Assembly (NCBI GenBank): GCA_964036155.1
Contig: OZ038423.1
Coordinates: 1,302,001 to 1,366,000, forward strand
DNA from: Diploscapter coronatus
Lineage: Eukaryota > Nematoda > Chromadorea > Rhabditida > Rhabditidae
Direction: 5' to 3'
DNA length: 64,000 nt
Position numbers and translations under genes: made by a program. Positions 38,239-50,887 of the stretch are shown here, in pieces. How positions within the stretch are numbered: position 1 is the stretch's first letter; each line of letters opens with the position of its first letter. Under the pieces are notes generated by a model. It did no database searches, was not told where the DNA came from, and saw only the letters and a program-made list of their open reading frames with translations.

Positions 38239-38341
38239 AAATTCGCAACTTGTAAAATAGTATGAGAAGGAAGGAGATCATTTTCCTATTCTTCGTTGTC
38301 CTCTCCTAATTCTACATACTATCTCTACAGGCCGCGAATTG
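38239..38341. repeat. Foldback element, family B3
   Basis: AAATTCGCAACTTGTAAAATAG and CTATCTCTACAGGCCGCGAATT arms, loop rich in GGAGA/TCTCC. A close sister lies at 61740-61830. Confidence 0.8.
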
Positions 38342-38560
38342 TCCAAATAATAATAACTACATTTTTACCCAAAAAAAGTTTATTTAACTCGATGGTTAAG
38401 ACGTTTTATGAATATGGTACCTGGAAGAGCCCTGGGCGCGGCCAATACGGACACGACGGGGATGAGCGCGCACGTCGAAGGCCAATTGCTTAAATTGCAG
38501 GGAATGAATTATGTGACTCAACATTTCTTCTAGAAACGAGGAAATGATGGAAGAATCGTA

Positions 38561-38710
38561 TTATTGATTGATTGGAGGAAACGTCGATATTCAAAAAAAT
38601 TGCTTTGTTCGTCTCGTTTCTCTTCTACGCGACTCGCTATTTCGCGTCCAAATTCTATTTCTAATTGCTGTTGCGTGAACATATCGACTTTGCTCTCCAA
38701 TCAACGATAT
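38561..38710. repeat. Foldback element, family F
   Basis: TTATTGATTGATTGGAGG and GCTCTCCAATCAACGATA ends. GTCGATATTCAAAAAAATTG and CGCGACTCGCTATTTCGCG inside. Same family as 16978, 18685 and 50570. Confidence 0.8.
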
Positions 38711-39259
38711 CAGGAAGTCAAAAACGATCGAATTTTCGAAAATTCAAAGGAAAAATTGTGATCGGATAACGCGTTCAACGTCAGAAGAAGGAACTCTCCA
38801 AGATCTAGAAATTCATCGAAACAATGTGCGATACTATTTGGAGTGACTGGGGATTGCCTTTTCTGTTCTAAGTTCTCACAGTTCTCTTCTTCAGTTCGCG
38901 GTCATCTCTCTACATCTCTGCGCGCTCCACACACGCGTGTTTTTTGTCATTTTGTATTTCCCCTCTCGTTCTTCCTAATGTGCAGACCTTGAGCGTCTTC
39001 ATCCGTCGTCCTCACCTGTGCAGAAGAAATCCCCCCTTTTCCAACCATTTTGCATCTCTCTGCTCTCTCGATTCCAACGATCTTTGCGAGCCGAGACCCC
39101 GAAAACGAGGTCTTCGTTTCCTCGTTGCCTTGTAAAGTAAGGGAACGCGAGACGAGGATGAAATAACCTGGCGACTTATAAAAACAACAACAACGCCCAA
39201 GTGAGGAATAGAGATATGGAAATACGTCTGGAAATTTATTCGAATTTACGCGTTTATCC

Positions 39260-39455
39260 AGACCTAGAGAGCACTTTCGTCAGGCGAAAATAAAGTACGG
39301 GGTGTAGGTTGCGCGAGCGAACCCATAGTTATGGCATCAAGCCGCTTTGATGCAAATTTTGACTAACTATGGCTTGGAGAGAGAAATTGGCTAGGAAAAA
39401 ATGTTGGGGATAGGTCGCAAGGGCTTTCTGACGATCGTCCTCTCTAGATCTGTGT
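39260..39455. repeat. Dispersed repeat, family J
   Basis: ACCTAGAGAGCACTTTCGTC at the left and GACGATCGTCCTCTCTAGAT at the right form an imperfect inverted pair. GGGATAGGTCGCAAGGG matches the copy at 5422-5620 in inverted sense. Confidence 0.6.
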
Positions 39456-42400
39456 TCGTTTAACTTCGACGATATTTTTCAGAAACTCAAAAGAAGAAAT
39501 CTACCATATGAAGAATTTGTCAAAAATTAAGCTCCGAAAGCAAGGCGAAATTTTCAATTAGCTTTAGAAAGCAAGCAGCGTTCGGAGAAAGCAACTCTGA
39601 TCATATCAGCGGTTGAAGCCAATTTCCAAGCAATCGTTTTTGAGATAAGACAGGAGCAAAAAATGGTTGTACTTGGCAACGCGAAAAGAGGCAGTTATGC
39701 TGCAGTAGACGAATGGAGGGCACTAAGAATTACACAGGCACTGACAAAATAAGACCTGGAGAAAAATGATTGTTCGCATTGTTAATACGAAAATCGATAA
39801 CCTGTAATCGAATGGACGATACTTTGAGGAAGAAAATTAAGAGAGCACTCTTTCTTGAGGATTTAGAAAAATGAATGTGTATCTTAGAGGCGAAGATACA
39901 ACTAAAATCTTAAATGAATTCTAGGAAATTGATGACAGATAATCCGGGATAATTCACATGTAGTCATCAAAACATTGAGAAATGGGATGAGCGATGAAAA
40001 CAAGTGAATTTCAACCATCTTTCCTTCTTATTCTATGAGAAAGTTGTGGGCGGCCATATCAGGCAAGCTTAATTTGGAATACGAATTTTCTTCAGTGGGT
40101 TGACTTCTTATTCCATTCGGAAATAGTTGGTGAAAGTTAGAGTGCACCATAGATAACGAAGAAAATGATAGAGTAAAGAGTGTTGGGAAAAGATAGGCAA
40201 TGCACAGGGATGGATGCTTCTTGCGGTCTTTCGCTCTGACTCGCTGGGATCTCTCGATTTCGTCGGCTATTTCGTGATGCCAGCTTTTCTCGTAGCAGCA
40301 CAAAACCGAAAAGAAGAAACGAACGCGACGAGCGAAAAGAGGGAAGAATGCATAAAAAAGCGTATGCGTCGTTTTTGAAAGGAACGAACGCCGGCACTGG
40401 GCTCTGCTGCTTCTGCGTTGCCTCCTGAGATACAGCATTGGAGAAGGAAGAGAGAAAGAAGAGCAGTATATTCGAATATTGAAATTTGCTCCCTTTGCAA
40501 AAAGGGTAAGCATACTCTTTCCATATCCCTGTTTGAATGGATAGCGGATGATGCCTCCTATCATTGATAATAAAAAAAACCATCCAGTCATACGATTAAG
40601 CGTGGGAAAATCCAAAGAAAGGAGACTCATTCATTCGTTTAGTCATAATTTCTGTTCAATAATCTTTCTAGCTGGGAAAGGGATATAGAATCTGGCTAAA
40701 TGCGCAGGTAAAGTCGAGTGGAAAGACGAGATAAGTGAGATTTTTCCCTTGCGAGAGTCAATTGCAATGCTGAAAAGCAGCCACCATAGTTACCATATAT
40801 GAGATCGAGCTCTTTCGCCCCTCAATCTGCTCCGTTATTTCTTAGCCTCGTTCGCCGCATGCTTGTGTGCCTTGACGTGAGAACTTCGCAAAACAAGCTA
40901 CTGGAAGTGAGGCAGCAAATATGAAGATGTGAAAGAAGCTGAAGAAGGATATCATTGGAGGAGCATGCGAGAAAAAAGACATTGGATTCGTCGAAAGAGA
41001 AATAACATTTTAGTCCTAGCAGAATTGGTGCTTGAACCAGAAAATTGAAGAACCCGAGGCACCGTATGAAAACCTTACCTTTGGATTATCGACATTCTAG
41101 GGTTAGCTGGAGAAAATCATGGAGCTAGCTGAGGAGATCTGCCTATTTTGGTGGATTAGATCCCAGGAAGACGCAGGCACTGAGCAGCAGTCAAATGCAA
41201 AGGCAGCAAAAGGAAGAAGGGGCCACCACACCAACGTCTATGCGCTGTCTGGACTCTCTTTCCATACAAGGACTATTTCGCCGAGTCCGGGGTGCTTTTT
41301 CAGATTAATAGGAGAGGCGCGGCATTTGGAAGCGAGATGCCAATGTTGTGGTAGAGGAGCAATCAAAGAAGCGGACGAAAGAGTGGAAGGAATCGAGAGG
41401 GTTCGGGGACGACGAAGAGAGTAACCAAAACGAGATTGGCATACGAGATATTTTCCTCAAGAAGCAAAAAGACAAAGGCAGCAGCAGCAGGAATGAATTT
41501 GTGTAGACGAGAGGAGAGTCCCGAAATTCCCTGAGGAGGAAGCACTGCTCCATCTATCGTAGCACAGCAAACAACTGGTATGGACAATTCATCTCTGGAT
41601 GAAAGGACACTGATACGAATCGATCAATAAAGAAAATGCCTGCTGCACGCATCGACATGTCGGGAAATGCGTATGGGAACGCGGCGCTCATATTTGAAAA
41701 CGCTTTGATATCATAGGGATAGAGCGTCTGTGGATGCGAGAGGATAGAGTTTCAGCGAATATCAAGAGAGATGCGAACATATGAAATTCTCGGATCAGAT
41801 CAAGTGATGGTGTGGAAATGTGGGTTTCCGGAAAACATGGATATATCATGGATCAGCGGATTTGGTGATGGATCGATAGAGGATGGAAAGGCATTGATGG
41901 TAGAGAGGGAATGGAATGGGACTGGGGGCCGAGTGGCATAAGTGTGAGGAAGAGGAGAGGAGGAGGGAAGAGAGGAGAAGAGGATTGGTGAGAAGAAGGA
42001 AGAGGGCGAGTCGCACTGACTGCGGATTGGGAGAAAGATCGGAGAATAGGGCAAAGGCCGGCGGCGGGGCAGAGAATTAGAGCTGTTTTCTCTGGAAAGG
42101 GAATGAGACTATCTGAGATAGATTGATTCAACAGGTTGGGGTACAGGCAAACAAGGTAACAGGTAGATTATGATGTCACTTGGGGTGGATGATTGGAAGA
42201 AAATGAAGATTCTGCAGAAATCTGAAGAAGACAAACGCATGTGCATCTTGAAGATTCTGATGATGAATATAAGAAACCCGAAAAAATCTTAGCTATATGT
42301 GCAAAGAATACGCGACTCAGTACTCGTCTCGAGCCCAGACTCGCTGATTGTGATTCTTTCAGAGGGGCAATATCCCATTGTTCCTTTTCTCTCGGATCTC

Positions 42401-43546
42401 CAAAGATCCCTTTATCTCTTCGCAGATCTTACCACTTTCATTCCCTGTTCTTTCTTTCATAAAGGCGACCATCTGTCATCGGCTTTTCCCCTTCTTCCAG
42501 ATCTTTCTTACTCATCCTTTTTGTATGATATCTTTGCCAAGAACTATTTCGCTATGCTAATTATGCGAGGGCTTTGTTCGCATTGTGTCAAGGCGAAAAC
42601 GTTGTGCAAATGATATTGTTGATTAGAAAAGAATCCGAGCAAAATAAGATATCCGTTCGAGGAAAGGCGAAAAATACGTAAAATTTATTATATGGTACAT
42701 GTATCAAATCTACAATTTGAGCAATACGAAATAAAGCTAACATAGAGAAATATCGACAGATCGATATATATGGGAATAGTTTCAATGGAAAACTTTTGGA
42801 CATTTCTCTATGTGTGTTTGTGCCACAAAAATAATCAGCCACTCATATACAAAGTGGCGCGCGCAATCTTTTTTGTTCCGATTGCGAAAATTTGGGAAAA
42901 TCGAAAATCGTCTCGCAAAAATCGATCCATAGAAAAAAGCGGAACTCTCTTCAAGTAAACACGTTTGTTTCTATGAATCGAATAAAATAAGATAACCTGA
43001 AGCTGAAATTACATAGGTAAAGAAGGCCACGTGAAGCCGTAACTATATGAGTGTTTTCCTATCTTCGTAATTTTTTTTGTATATCTCGCGCGCGAAAACA
43101 ACACGTATCAGAGCAAGAAGCTACATGTACTCAACGAACTACTGAATATTGGCGATGAACAACAGCTGTTCCGCAAGAATTATAATTCGGAACAAGATTC
43201 AAAAGAGTGCAATTTCCCGTAACATAAACGCATTTGATAATGCCAAGCGGTAAATACGACGTTGAAGAAGCTCAATATTTGGACAAAGTGAAATTTCGAG
43301 GGAAAAAGTGAAGTTATAAAGAAAAATGCAATTACGTATCGGCAGCAAAGTAGTGAATTACGAAAATCGGTACGCAATATCTTCAACTGTTCAAAATCCA
43401 ATTCAATATTCAATACTAAAGCTAATTGTACTAGTCCCTGTATCTATACTGATCATACTGTAATAAGTGAGAGATTGGGTATATGTTCATTTGATGAATC
43501 TCAAAATTGCAGAAGCTCATTAAACTCAAAGAAATATAGTGGTTCT

Positions 43547-46500
43547 TTACATCGATTTTCTCATCTCAGCGAATCTAAGTAATTCCTGCTGTAGGAGGGC
43601 AGCGAACGATAGGCTTGGGTGGACAGAGAGGAGGAAGTTGTTTGGCGAAGGAAGAATTGGTGACGGCTCGACGGGACGTTGAGCCTGAGGGACGACGATC
43701 TGAGGGTGCTGGATGGGCGAAGGTGTGGGTGGGTAGATTGGTGCGGGTGCAGGCGCTTGTGGAACCTGGACTGGCGGAAGTGCATCTGCCAGAAGTTCCA
43801 GCTGACCTTGGATGTATCTGAAAGAAAACAAAATTGGATCTCAGAAGACTAAAAAGTCCTACTTGATCATGGAATTGAGAACGGCGATGAACGTCGGTGC
43901 GCCGAACCCATGAGTGCTCAGCGTGAAGTTGGTAAGTGGGTTGGTGTACGGCTGCGTGCTTGAGGGAGAGACGATCGGCATTCGATCCGCCGCCATGATT
44001 CCAAGAAACTCGTTCACGATTCTCCTGAAGATGCAAAGATAAGGAGTTCTTTCTCGCCAAAGTATTACATGGTCCCCATCAGATCGTCCCTTCTAGCTTG
44101 AAGATCCTTGCCTTCATCTTTGTGCTGTTTGACGACCGTCTCCGCAAGCTCCTTGGCCGGAAACTCAGTTTCGCAAAGGAACGTGAAGTCTCTTGCCAAA
44201 TGCAGAGCCTCGCCTGAAAGAAAGTTGCTTTTAAAATTTTCCCTGTTCTGGCAAAATCCCTCTTGAAAATTTGTCACTTGTGCGTTCCGCGTTTTGGGTT
44301 GGCAGCCGCAACTTGAAATTTAGCGTATATTTCGTTGGTGTGTCAGTCTGTCTGTGGAGAGAGGGTAGGGGGAATTTTCCAATTTTTCGATGATTTCGCT
44401 ATTTGAAAGAGGGGGGAAGTGAAAAATTGTTATGTCTTTGCTTGGTCGCGAGATGGAGCGCCCGACGGCGATACGATGCGAGAAATAGTGGGGTGAATCG
44501 AGAGGTCGGACGTGAAAGCGACGGGCAGGAAAACCAGTTGCCCAAAGGAAGGAAGAGGAAGGGGTAAATCAGTGCAGCCAGCGACGGACGATGTCAGAGG
44601 GCCTCTCGATTTTGACACCGGAGCGCAATCGCAGCAGGCATGTAGGCTATTTTCTCCCAACGCTCTCCATCTCTGACACACTCATTCGCCTCCAGCACTG
44701 CAAGGAATCACGCACAAATTACCCTTGCCCTCGCCACTTCTACTAAAATACCGAAATGGCAAAGCGCGCTAGTAACAAATGCAAAAAGAAGAAGATTCGC
44801 TTAGAAAGTTTTCCCGAAATTTTGCGCGCAAAGTCTGACGCTTCACAGCTGGTTCAACGTGGAAGGGAGAAGTCACTGGTTTCTGTACTGTAGTCAAGCC
44901 ATTGCTATCAATGTGTGATATTTGATAAGAAAGCGATACCTTCGACGAGAGAAGTGAGCAATGTAACGGTAGCGGATTTGCGTCGTCCAGCTGGCAGGGA
45001 GAGTCCCATAGCTTCGAGAGTGTCTCTGAGCTCCTTGCCTCCGTTCTTCGACTTGGCTCTCCTCAGGATGCCTCCCAGGATCGACGCGTTCAGATTCTCC
45101 GGGTGAGCTAGACGCCGTTGGATCTGCAAAATGCTAATTGATTCGTCGATTTCGTTGAATTGAATTTTCAATATTTCAATTCCAGTTCCCCCTTTTGATT
45201 CTTTTTCGTTTTATCGTTTCCCTACAATTCGTTTTCCATCAGCTGATCGCGTCGGCGGACGCGGTTTCACAATTTCAAGCGAAATTACGAAGAACTTGAA
45301 ATTTTAGATAGATAGATACCCGGAGAGAATTCGCACTAAGCACTAAAATTCACCATCATCATCAGATTTCGATATCTGTTTCGACGATCTGTTTTCAACA
45401 TCTCCCTCTGCAACACACAACGCTTCTTTCATTGATCCCTCCTTTCTACCATTTTGAACGAATATTCCCCCGATGGGTTCCCTCAAGGTCTTCCTCCATT
45501 TCATTGCTTACTTAAACCGCCCCCTCCTAAAATGACGGAAAAAACCGACTGCCGGCGTCGCTCTGAAATTCGAAAACGTGAAAAAATCGGCAAGGTCGTG
45601 GTCGCTTTGCGTTTTTTGGCTGGTCTTACACTCTGAAATGATGAAAATCGATTCAGCGGCGGCGCATCGCTTTCTAATGGAGAAAGTAGCCACTGGTCAG
45701 TAGGGCGAAAAGGCAACAAAAATTGCGTCATTCGGCATAAAAATGGCCACACGCGCACGTCCATAATTGACGCTCTATTATAAGTTCGCCTATTTTTACA
45801 ACTACAGAGAACAGCATTCTATTTTTGCAGGAGAAAGAACCAAAAATTTTGGCGCGTTCATGCCTATTTTTGTTTTGATTTTTTTATTGTCTATGGGTAA
45901 GTGAAAACGCGGGGCTCTAGAAGAGAAACCTCTTGCACTTCGCATGCCCAAACGCCCCTTTGTATTTCTCTCTTGGCGAAAATCGCCTGAGAACGCAGTG
46001 ATGTGCGATGATGAGGCGCGCAGAAAAACGGACAGATTTGAACGGTCCTCGAAAAAAGTGCGAAAGTGCGGCTGAATGAAAAAGAGCTGCGAAAATGTCG
46101 GCGGGGTTAGCTGGGCGAGTCATCACGAGGCCGAGCTCGTGGCATTACTACTGTAAGGCAGAAACATGTCACTGCATTTGAGCCGTTTGGGAGGAGATTT
46201 CTCAATGTTCTGCCAGTCCCTTTCGAAAACTCGATCGATAGTTTTTCAAATTCAGTGATTTCGCCCATATTTCACTTTTAGGCGCCAGCGGCAAAGGTTC
46301 GTTAATGAATGAAATAGCATGGGAAACGGAGAGTGCCGTGGCCCTCACCTGCCCCTTTGGCTGCCTCGAGCGCAGTTCCCTCCTTTACTCGTACAGTCTC
46401 TCCGTCTATCGTGTATCTCAGAACTCAGCGCTATTTCTCCGCATGCCGTGCGCGTGGTTTAGTGTGCAGCACACTGTATAAATATCCCTCGGGTTTCGGC

Positions 46501-47668
46501 GAAAAATAGCAGCGCGGAGAGAGAGAAAGTATTGGCGAAAAACTGAAAGTAAAGAGAAGAAGGAGTGCTAGCGGCAAGGGGCCAAACCCCTCTGGTAAAG
46601 AAGAGTAAAGAGAGAATTTGGGAGGAGGATAGGGCGAATTGCGCAATGCACCCTCAGCCCTTCAACGAGAGAGCGAGAGAGACTGTCTGCTTCGAAGTGG
46701 GCCCAGAGAAGCAAAGAGAGCAAGCAAACCGCTTCCACTCCGGCACAAAACTCTTTTTTACCAAGAAACAGCCTGACAAACTGCTTGAAGTAAAAATTTC
46801 TTCAATCTTCGACTTCGAATGCCACGCCCATCGCAGATAATGTCGATTCAATTATGCGCAATAGAAGTAGAGTGCGCGAGGCAAGAAACAATATGAGTCA
46901 TTAAAAACAAACGTAAATGCAATTCGTCAATGTCGAAGATTTTTGGAGAGGTTTCAAAAATTTCAAAACCGGAAAAGAAGTACCTCTCCGACAGTCACTT
47001 TGTACTTGCTGGTGGAGCTGAGAAGGGACAATCTGCCAGGGACGGCGCAGAACGTGTCATCCGGCGAAGATGGTCCTGGCGTGGGTCGAATCACGTTTGG
47101 TGAAATTGAGTCCGTCGTCACGGTGTCGTCGTGAGTGCCCCGATCAGACGAGTCCATATCCGAGACTTCCTCTTCATCCTGAAATTTCAAATATATCCAT
47201 TTCTACAATGTTCTCTCAAAAAATCCTTACCTTCTTCGATTTCTTCGGCTTGCTCTCACATTCCAAGGTGAGCCCTGTCTGCAGTGGTCGTTTGACGATC
47301 TTAGGCGATAATGGCTCTGAAATACACGTTTAAAATAAGATGGTGGTCCTGCGCCCAGCTCCACCAAACTCCCAGAATCCTTCCTATAGGAACCTCACAG
47401 CGGACGAAAGGTTTCGGAGGTTCCGACAGTTTCGTGGATCCGAACATCGATTATCACTTACCTGGGCTCTCTGTGGATGCAGTACTCAGCGTCGGACTGC
47501 TCTGTGCTCGCTGCTGAAGGACGACGCCAATGTGGTCAATGAGAGAGCCGGCTGCAGATTTGGGAGACACGATCCTGGTGGCCGAAGACGATGATGGAGC
47601 CGCTTCGGACTCCGATGACGGAGCCACACCCAGTGCAGAACCGACCGCCACGTACATGCCTTCCGGGG
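43547..47668 (-). CDS. AP-2 family transcription factor (5' end not found)
   Basis: Seven minus-strand exons: 47668-47462, 47316-47231, 47178-46984, 45123-44940, 44213-44069, 44024-43863, 43817-43547. They give 415 visible residues with consistent phases. The AP-2 DNA-binding and helix-span-helix dimerisation domain is nearly complete: [76 protein letters not shown], then [20 protein letters not shown]-2 proteins bind GC-rich sites as dimers and control ectodermal and neuronal fate. The N-terminal part is Ser/Pro/acidic, ending in a basic KPKKSKK. A Pro/Gln-rich tail ([16 protein letters not shown]) follows the dimerisation region. The first visible exon begins with two bases of a split codon, so an upstream exon is needed. 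Only a weak candidate (MLSSR at about 48055) was seen. Introns of 1.9 kb and 0.7 kb flank the 45123-44940 exon. Confidence 0.93.
47345..47455. repeat. Foldback element, family G (AP-2 intron)
   Basis: CCAAACTCCCAGAATCCTTCC and GGAGGTTCCGACAGTTTCG arms, CTATAGGAACCTC at the turn. Second copy of the element seen in actin intron 1. Confidence 0.65.
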
Positions 47669-49435
47669 CTGAAATCATTAAAAAATGAATGGTTCAGGGA
47701 AAACGTTGGGAATTTCGGAATTTGAGAAGGACGACCGTGTGCCTACTCTTTTCGGCTGCGGGTTTATGATCTACGCAAAGAGCGAGAGAAAGTAAGAGGC
47801 AGAGTAAGGAGGAAAGTAAGAGCGAGGGGACGGGGAAAACAGAAAAGACAGGCAGAGAAAAAACAGTCGCGGGCCCAGAAGGGGGCAAAAGAGCGAGGGG
47901 GGTTGAAAGGGGCGGAGCGCAGAGAGCGCTGATGGCAGAGAGGGTTTGGGGAGAACGAGATAGAAGGGAAAGTAAGGCAACGAGAACCCAAGGTCGACTC
48001 TCTGGCAATGCACATCTGAGGGGTCAAACCCTGGGGCACCTCGCGAAGAGAGCATGGCACTTGGAGAGGGCCGTAGAGATGCAGAGATACAGTCTCGGCA
48101 TGCTGCTGAAGAGAATGTGCCCTAGGCCATCACCCGTTCGCCGAGCGGCGCTGACCCCCTGAGGTCATCCATTGTTTGCCAAAAGGAGAAGAAGAAGAAG
48201 AAGAAGAATAAGTAGTGGAGAATAAGAAGAACCCAGCCCTCCGAGCTCAAATCTATAGCTGATTGATCTGAGCTAGGGAATAGAGGAGCAAATTCAAGTT
48301 ATAGCACTGCACGTTATGTTTTTTTCTTTCAATAGGGGAGATTCGCGAAATCGCGTTGGAGACGCACGTAGTGAGAGAAACACTTGCACGAGAGTCGGGA
48401 GAGTTCGAAGAAAAATTGACCACTGTGAATAGTTAGCGATGGGGCAGATTTACGGGTGTTTTTCTCCTAAAATTGAACGGGCAAAGACCCCGCCACTACC
48501 GATGTGAACGAGATCGTGTTTGGCGAAAGAAAAGAATGTCTTACTCTTCCACACACTCGGTACTTTACTTTTGGACATCAGTCGCATATTGCAGTGATAG
48601 GATGATGTCATCTGTAAAGAGCTTCAACCCAATACTTTCCCATGGCCGTGCTCCCCCTTACAGTATCCTTCGAGTTTTTGCGAGTCTGTCTCAGCCTTTC
48701 GCTTGCTTGCGCGGCTCTGTTGTTTTCATTTGGCAAGCTACAACATTCGAATCCTTCCCTGTAGCAAAAGATCGCATAGAAGATAGGCGAGTCGAAAAAG
48801 CCTCAAAATGCTCATCAATGCTACTGAAATTTGAAGTTCAATTCCAATGACATCATATAGCGTGTGTATGCCAATATTTTGGCGTGAATAACTCTTGGTG
48901 ACTACCGTACCCACTCCCCCAATCCCATTCTCTTTCACTTTTTACCTATTTACCTTTTCCTTTCATTTTACCTGAGGCCCTCCTCTCTTCTCCGAGTTAA
49001 CTTCGGCTGTGCGTTGCTTCTATTTTTCGCATTTCAGTTTGGGACAGTCGCTTTCAGTATTTGCTCGAGGGGCAAAGTAAGAGGCAGCTGGGCGAAAATA
49101 GCGAATGAAATTGAGAGATTCTCAGACAGACAGACATTTCGTCTGTGCCTATGGCAGATTTCTCTTTCCAACCACATCGATTGAACTTTCCCAATTTCTC
49201 TAATTCTCTGAAATTTCAATGATACAGCAGGAAAACGTGCCCTCAAGCTAAAATACTTTCAAGTGCACCAAAAATAACTCGAGAAGAAACAAAGAGTAAC
49301 TGATACTGTAACAATAGAGCTTCGAAAGAGATGTTATCGTCTTTACGCGTATTCTGCAAACTGATGTAGGATTTTATTAGTGCGCTCGAAATATTTGTAT
49401 TTAAATTTTCTACATGATATTTGAAATGGGCTATT
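47669..49435. other. Upstream region of the AP-2 gene
   Basis: Plus strand purine-rich to about 48050 (minus strand pyrimidine-rich, as expected of an intron or leader). There is a GAA microsatellite at about 48187-48210. The AP-2 first exon(s) probably lie here or beyond. No open frame with convincing splice context was found, and there is nothing on the plus strand until 49436. Confidence 0.45.
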
Positions 49436-50887
49436 ATGTCATCGAAGAAAATATTGAAGCTCTACGCAAATGATAGTTTGATAAAGTTAAATTCATCACT
49501 GAAAGTTATAGGTAGGAGTACATAGTGCACTTTCAATTCAATACCAAATTTCTACCTTCAGTTCAAATATTACTGGATCGGCTTTATCAGGACTTGAACG
49601 AATTTGCAAATTATTATAATCTTCAAAACCATAATTGCTTCAAAATGCAATTGTCGAATAACATATCAATCGATGAACATATAGAGATTGTCGATATTTC
49701 GAATCAAGGTCAACTCGATTCTTGGATTCAGGAGAAGAACAAGTGAGCTGTTTTTGTTTGAAATAAAAGGCAACGTTGTAAACCGCACGACATGCGAAAT
49801 AGCGTGGGAAAAGGAATCCTATCAGCCAATACCCTACCCTAACCATACACACTATTTCACATGTCTTGATGTCTTGCGATGTCGTGCGGTCTTCGAATAG
49901 CCAGATAAAAAGATCTAATATGCTTCAGTGATAAGAACCATCTTCATCTCTGCATTGTCGAATTTCCACTTGGCGAAAGAACTCATGATAGTGTATCAGT
50001 AGTTCATCTACCGTTAAATATTCACCTTCCCGAAACGCTTACCGAAACTAACTCGGACCTCAAGAAATCGGAATCACTTGGAAATGTGCTTGGATGTTGG
50101 CTTCATGAAATTCTGCATTTAGTAAGAATATTGAAATTTTTGAAGTTCAATGTTCAACTTAGTTCGGCTGTTTCCATGCTTCTACAGGCATTATGTCAGG
50201 AACCATGGATATTTCTTCGTAGGTTATACTTTATGACTTTTTGCATTTCACACCCACTTTTCGAGGAGATGGTAAGGAAGGGAGGTAGGGGAAAAGGAGA
50301 AAGTGGGTATAGAATACAAGAAACCATACATTATATATTTTTATAAAGTATATTTGATTCTCAGGTGGTTATTATCTGAATCAGCTGAAGATATCATCGA
50401 TCGAACCACAAAGTTGATATTGTGCTGCTCGATTTATTCGAATTCATTTACGAATAGTAGTGATTCTATCAAAGGAAACCTGTCCAAAGAGTATTTACAC
50501 GTATCAAGCACGTCTGGAATTGCATTGATAGTCTGGCTGAATGGGTAAATTTCATTTTTAAAAGTACATATCGTTGATTGGAGAGAAAGTCGATATTCAC
50601 ATGCAGCAATTAGAAATCGAACTTAGAGCGAAATAATGAGTCACGTCGAAGAGAAACGTGACGAATAGCGTAATTTTTGGATATCGACGCGTTCTCTCCC
50701 AACCAATAATATATATATGTAATTATCCTGGTTTCATTTCAGTACCGTCTACAAGCCCAATTATCAGTTGTTGCCCGATCTCTCCAAAGAAGTCAAAGTT
50801 GCGCCTCTTTCTGATTCAAATACGTGGGATTGTGTGATGGTGTACGCTTCTGATGGAAGCAGTCGATATTTTGTACGATCTCAATAG
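49436..50887 (+). CDS. Unrecognised protein, 269 residues
   Basis: Six exons: 49436-49511, 49562-49742, 49929-50121, 50188-50222, 50365-50544, 50743-50887. All phases agree and all introns are GT-AG. The first intron is 50 bases, typical for nematodes. No signal peptide, transmembrane helix or cysteine pattern stands out. Features visible: a basic start (MSSKKILKLYAND), a Trp/His-rich middle (GNVLGCWLHEILHLALC, then EPWIFLRR) and a C-terminal part ending WDCVMVYASDGSSRYF. The amino-acid mix is that of a folded intracellular protein. I do not recognise the family and assign no function. The start codon is the first in-frame ATG after a stop, so it is moderately secure. Three introns carry foldbacks (B2, D, F). 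Confidence 0.7.
49778..49891. repeat. Foldback element, family B2 (intron of unknown gene)
   Basis: GTAAACCGCACGACATGCG and GATGTCGTGCGGTCTTC arms, GCGAAATAGCGTGGGAAAAG and CACACTATTTCACATG core. The loop is the reverse complement of the copy at 15946. Confidence 0.85.
50238..50326. repeat. Foldback element, family D (intron of unknown gene)
   Basis: TTGCATTTCACACCCACTTT and AAAGTGGGTATAGAATACAA arms with a purine loop (GGAAGGGAGGTAGGGG). Confidence 0.7.
50570..50711. repeat. Foldback element, family F (intron of unknown gene)
   Basis: ATCGTTGATTGGAGAGAAAG and CTCTCCCAACCAATAAT ends. GTCGATATTCACATGCAGCA and GCGAAATAATGAGTC inside. Confidence 0.85.

Larger units (their letters stand above)
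37940..43546. other. Long gene-poor stretch between ldb-1 upstream exons and the AP-2 gene
   Basis: Expected to hold the missing 5' exon(s) of long ldb-1 and the AP-2 3' UTR. I see foldbacks at 38239 and 38561, the family J repeat at 39260-39455, and a long purine-rich plus strand (about 39450-42250). A 200-codon minus frame at 40028-40630 is Ser/Phe/Leu low-complexity and not credible as a gene. Confidence 0.5.

Noticed and set aside
40028..40630. 200-codon minus-strand open frame
   Set aside because: Low-complexity Ser/Phe/Leu product of a pyrimidine-rich strand. Overlapping frames are equally long, and there are no splice or family signals.
47771..48055. ATG at 48055 (MLSSR) as first exon of the AP-2 gene
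   Set aside because: Phase would fit the next exon, but only six codons are used, the donor is weak, and the region is pyrimidine-rich low-complexity.
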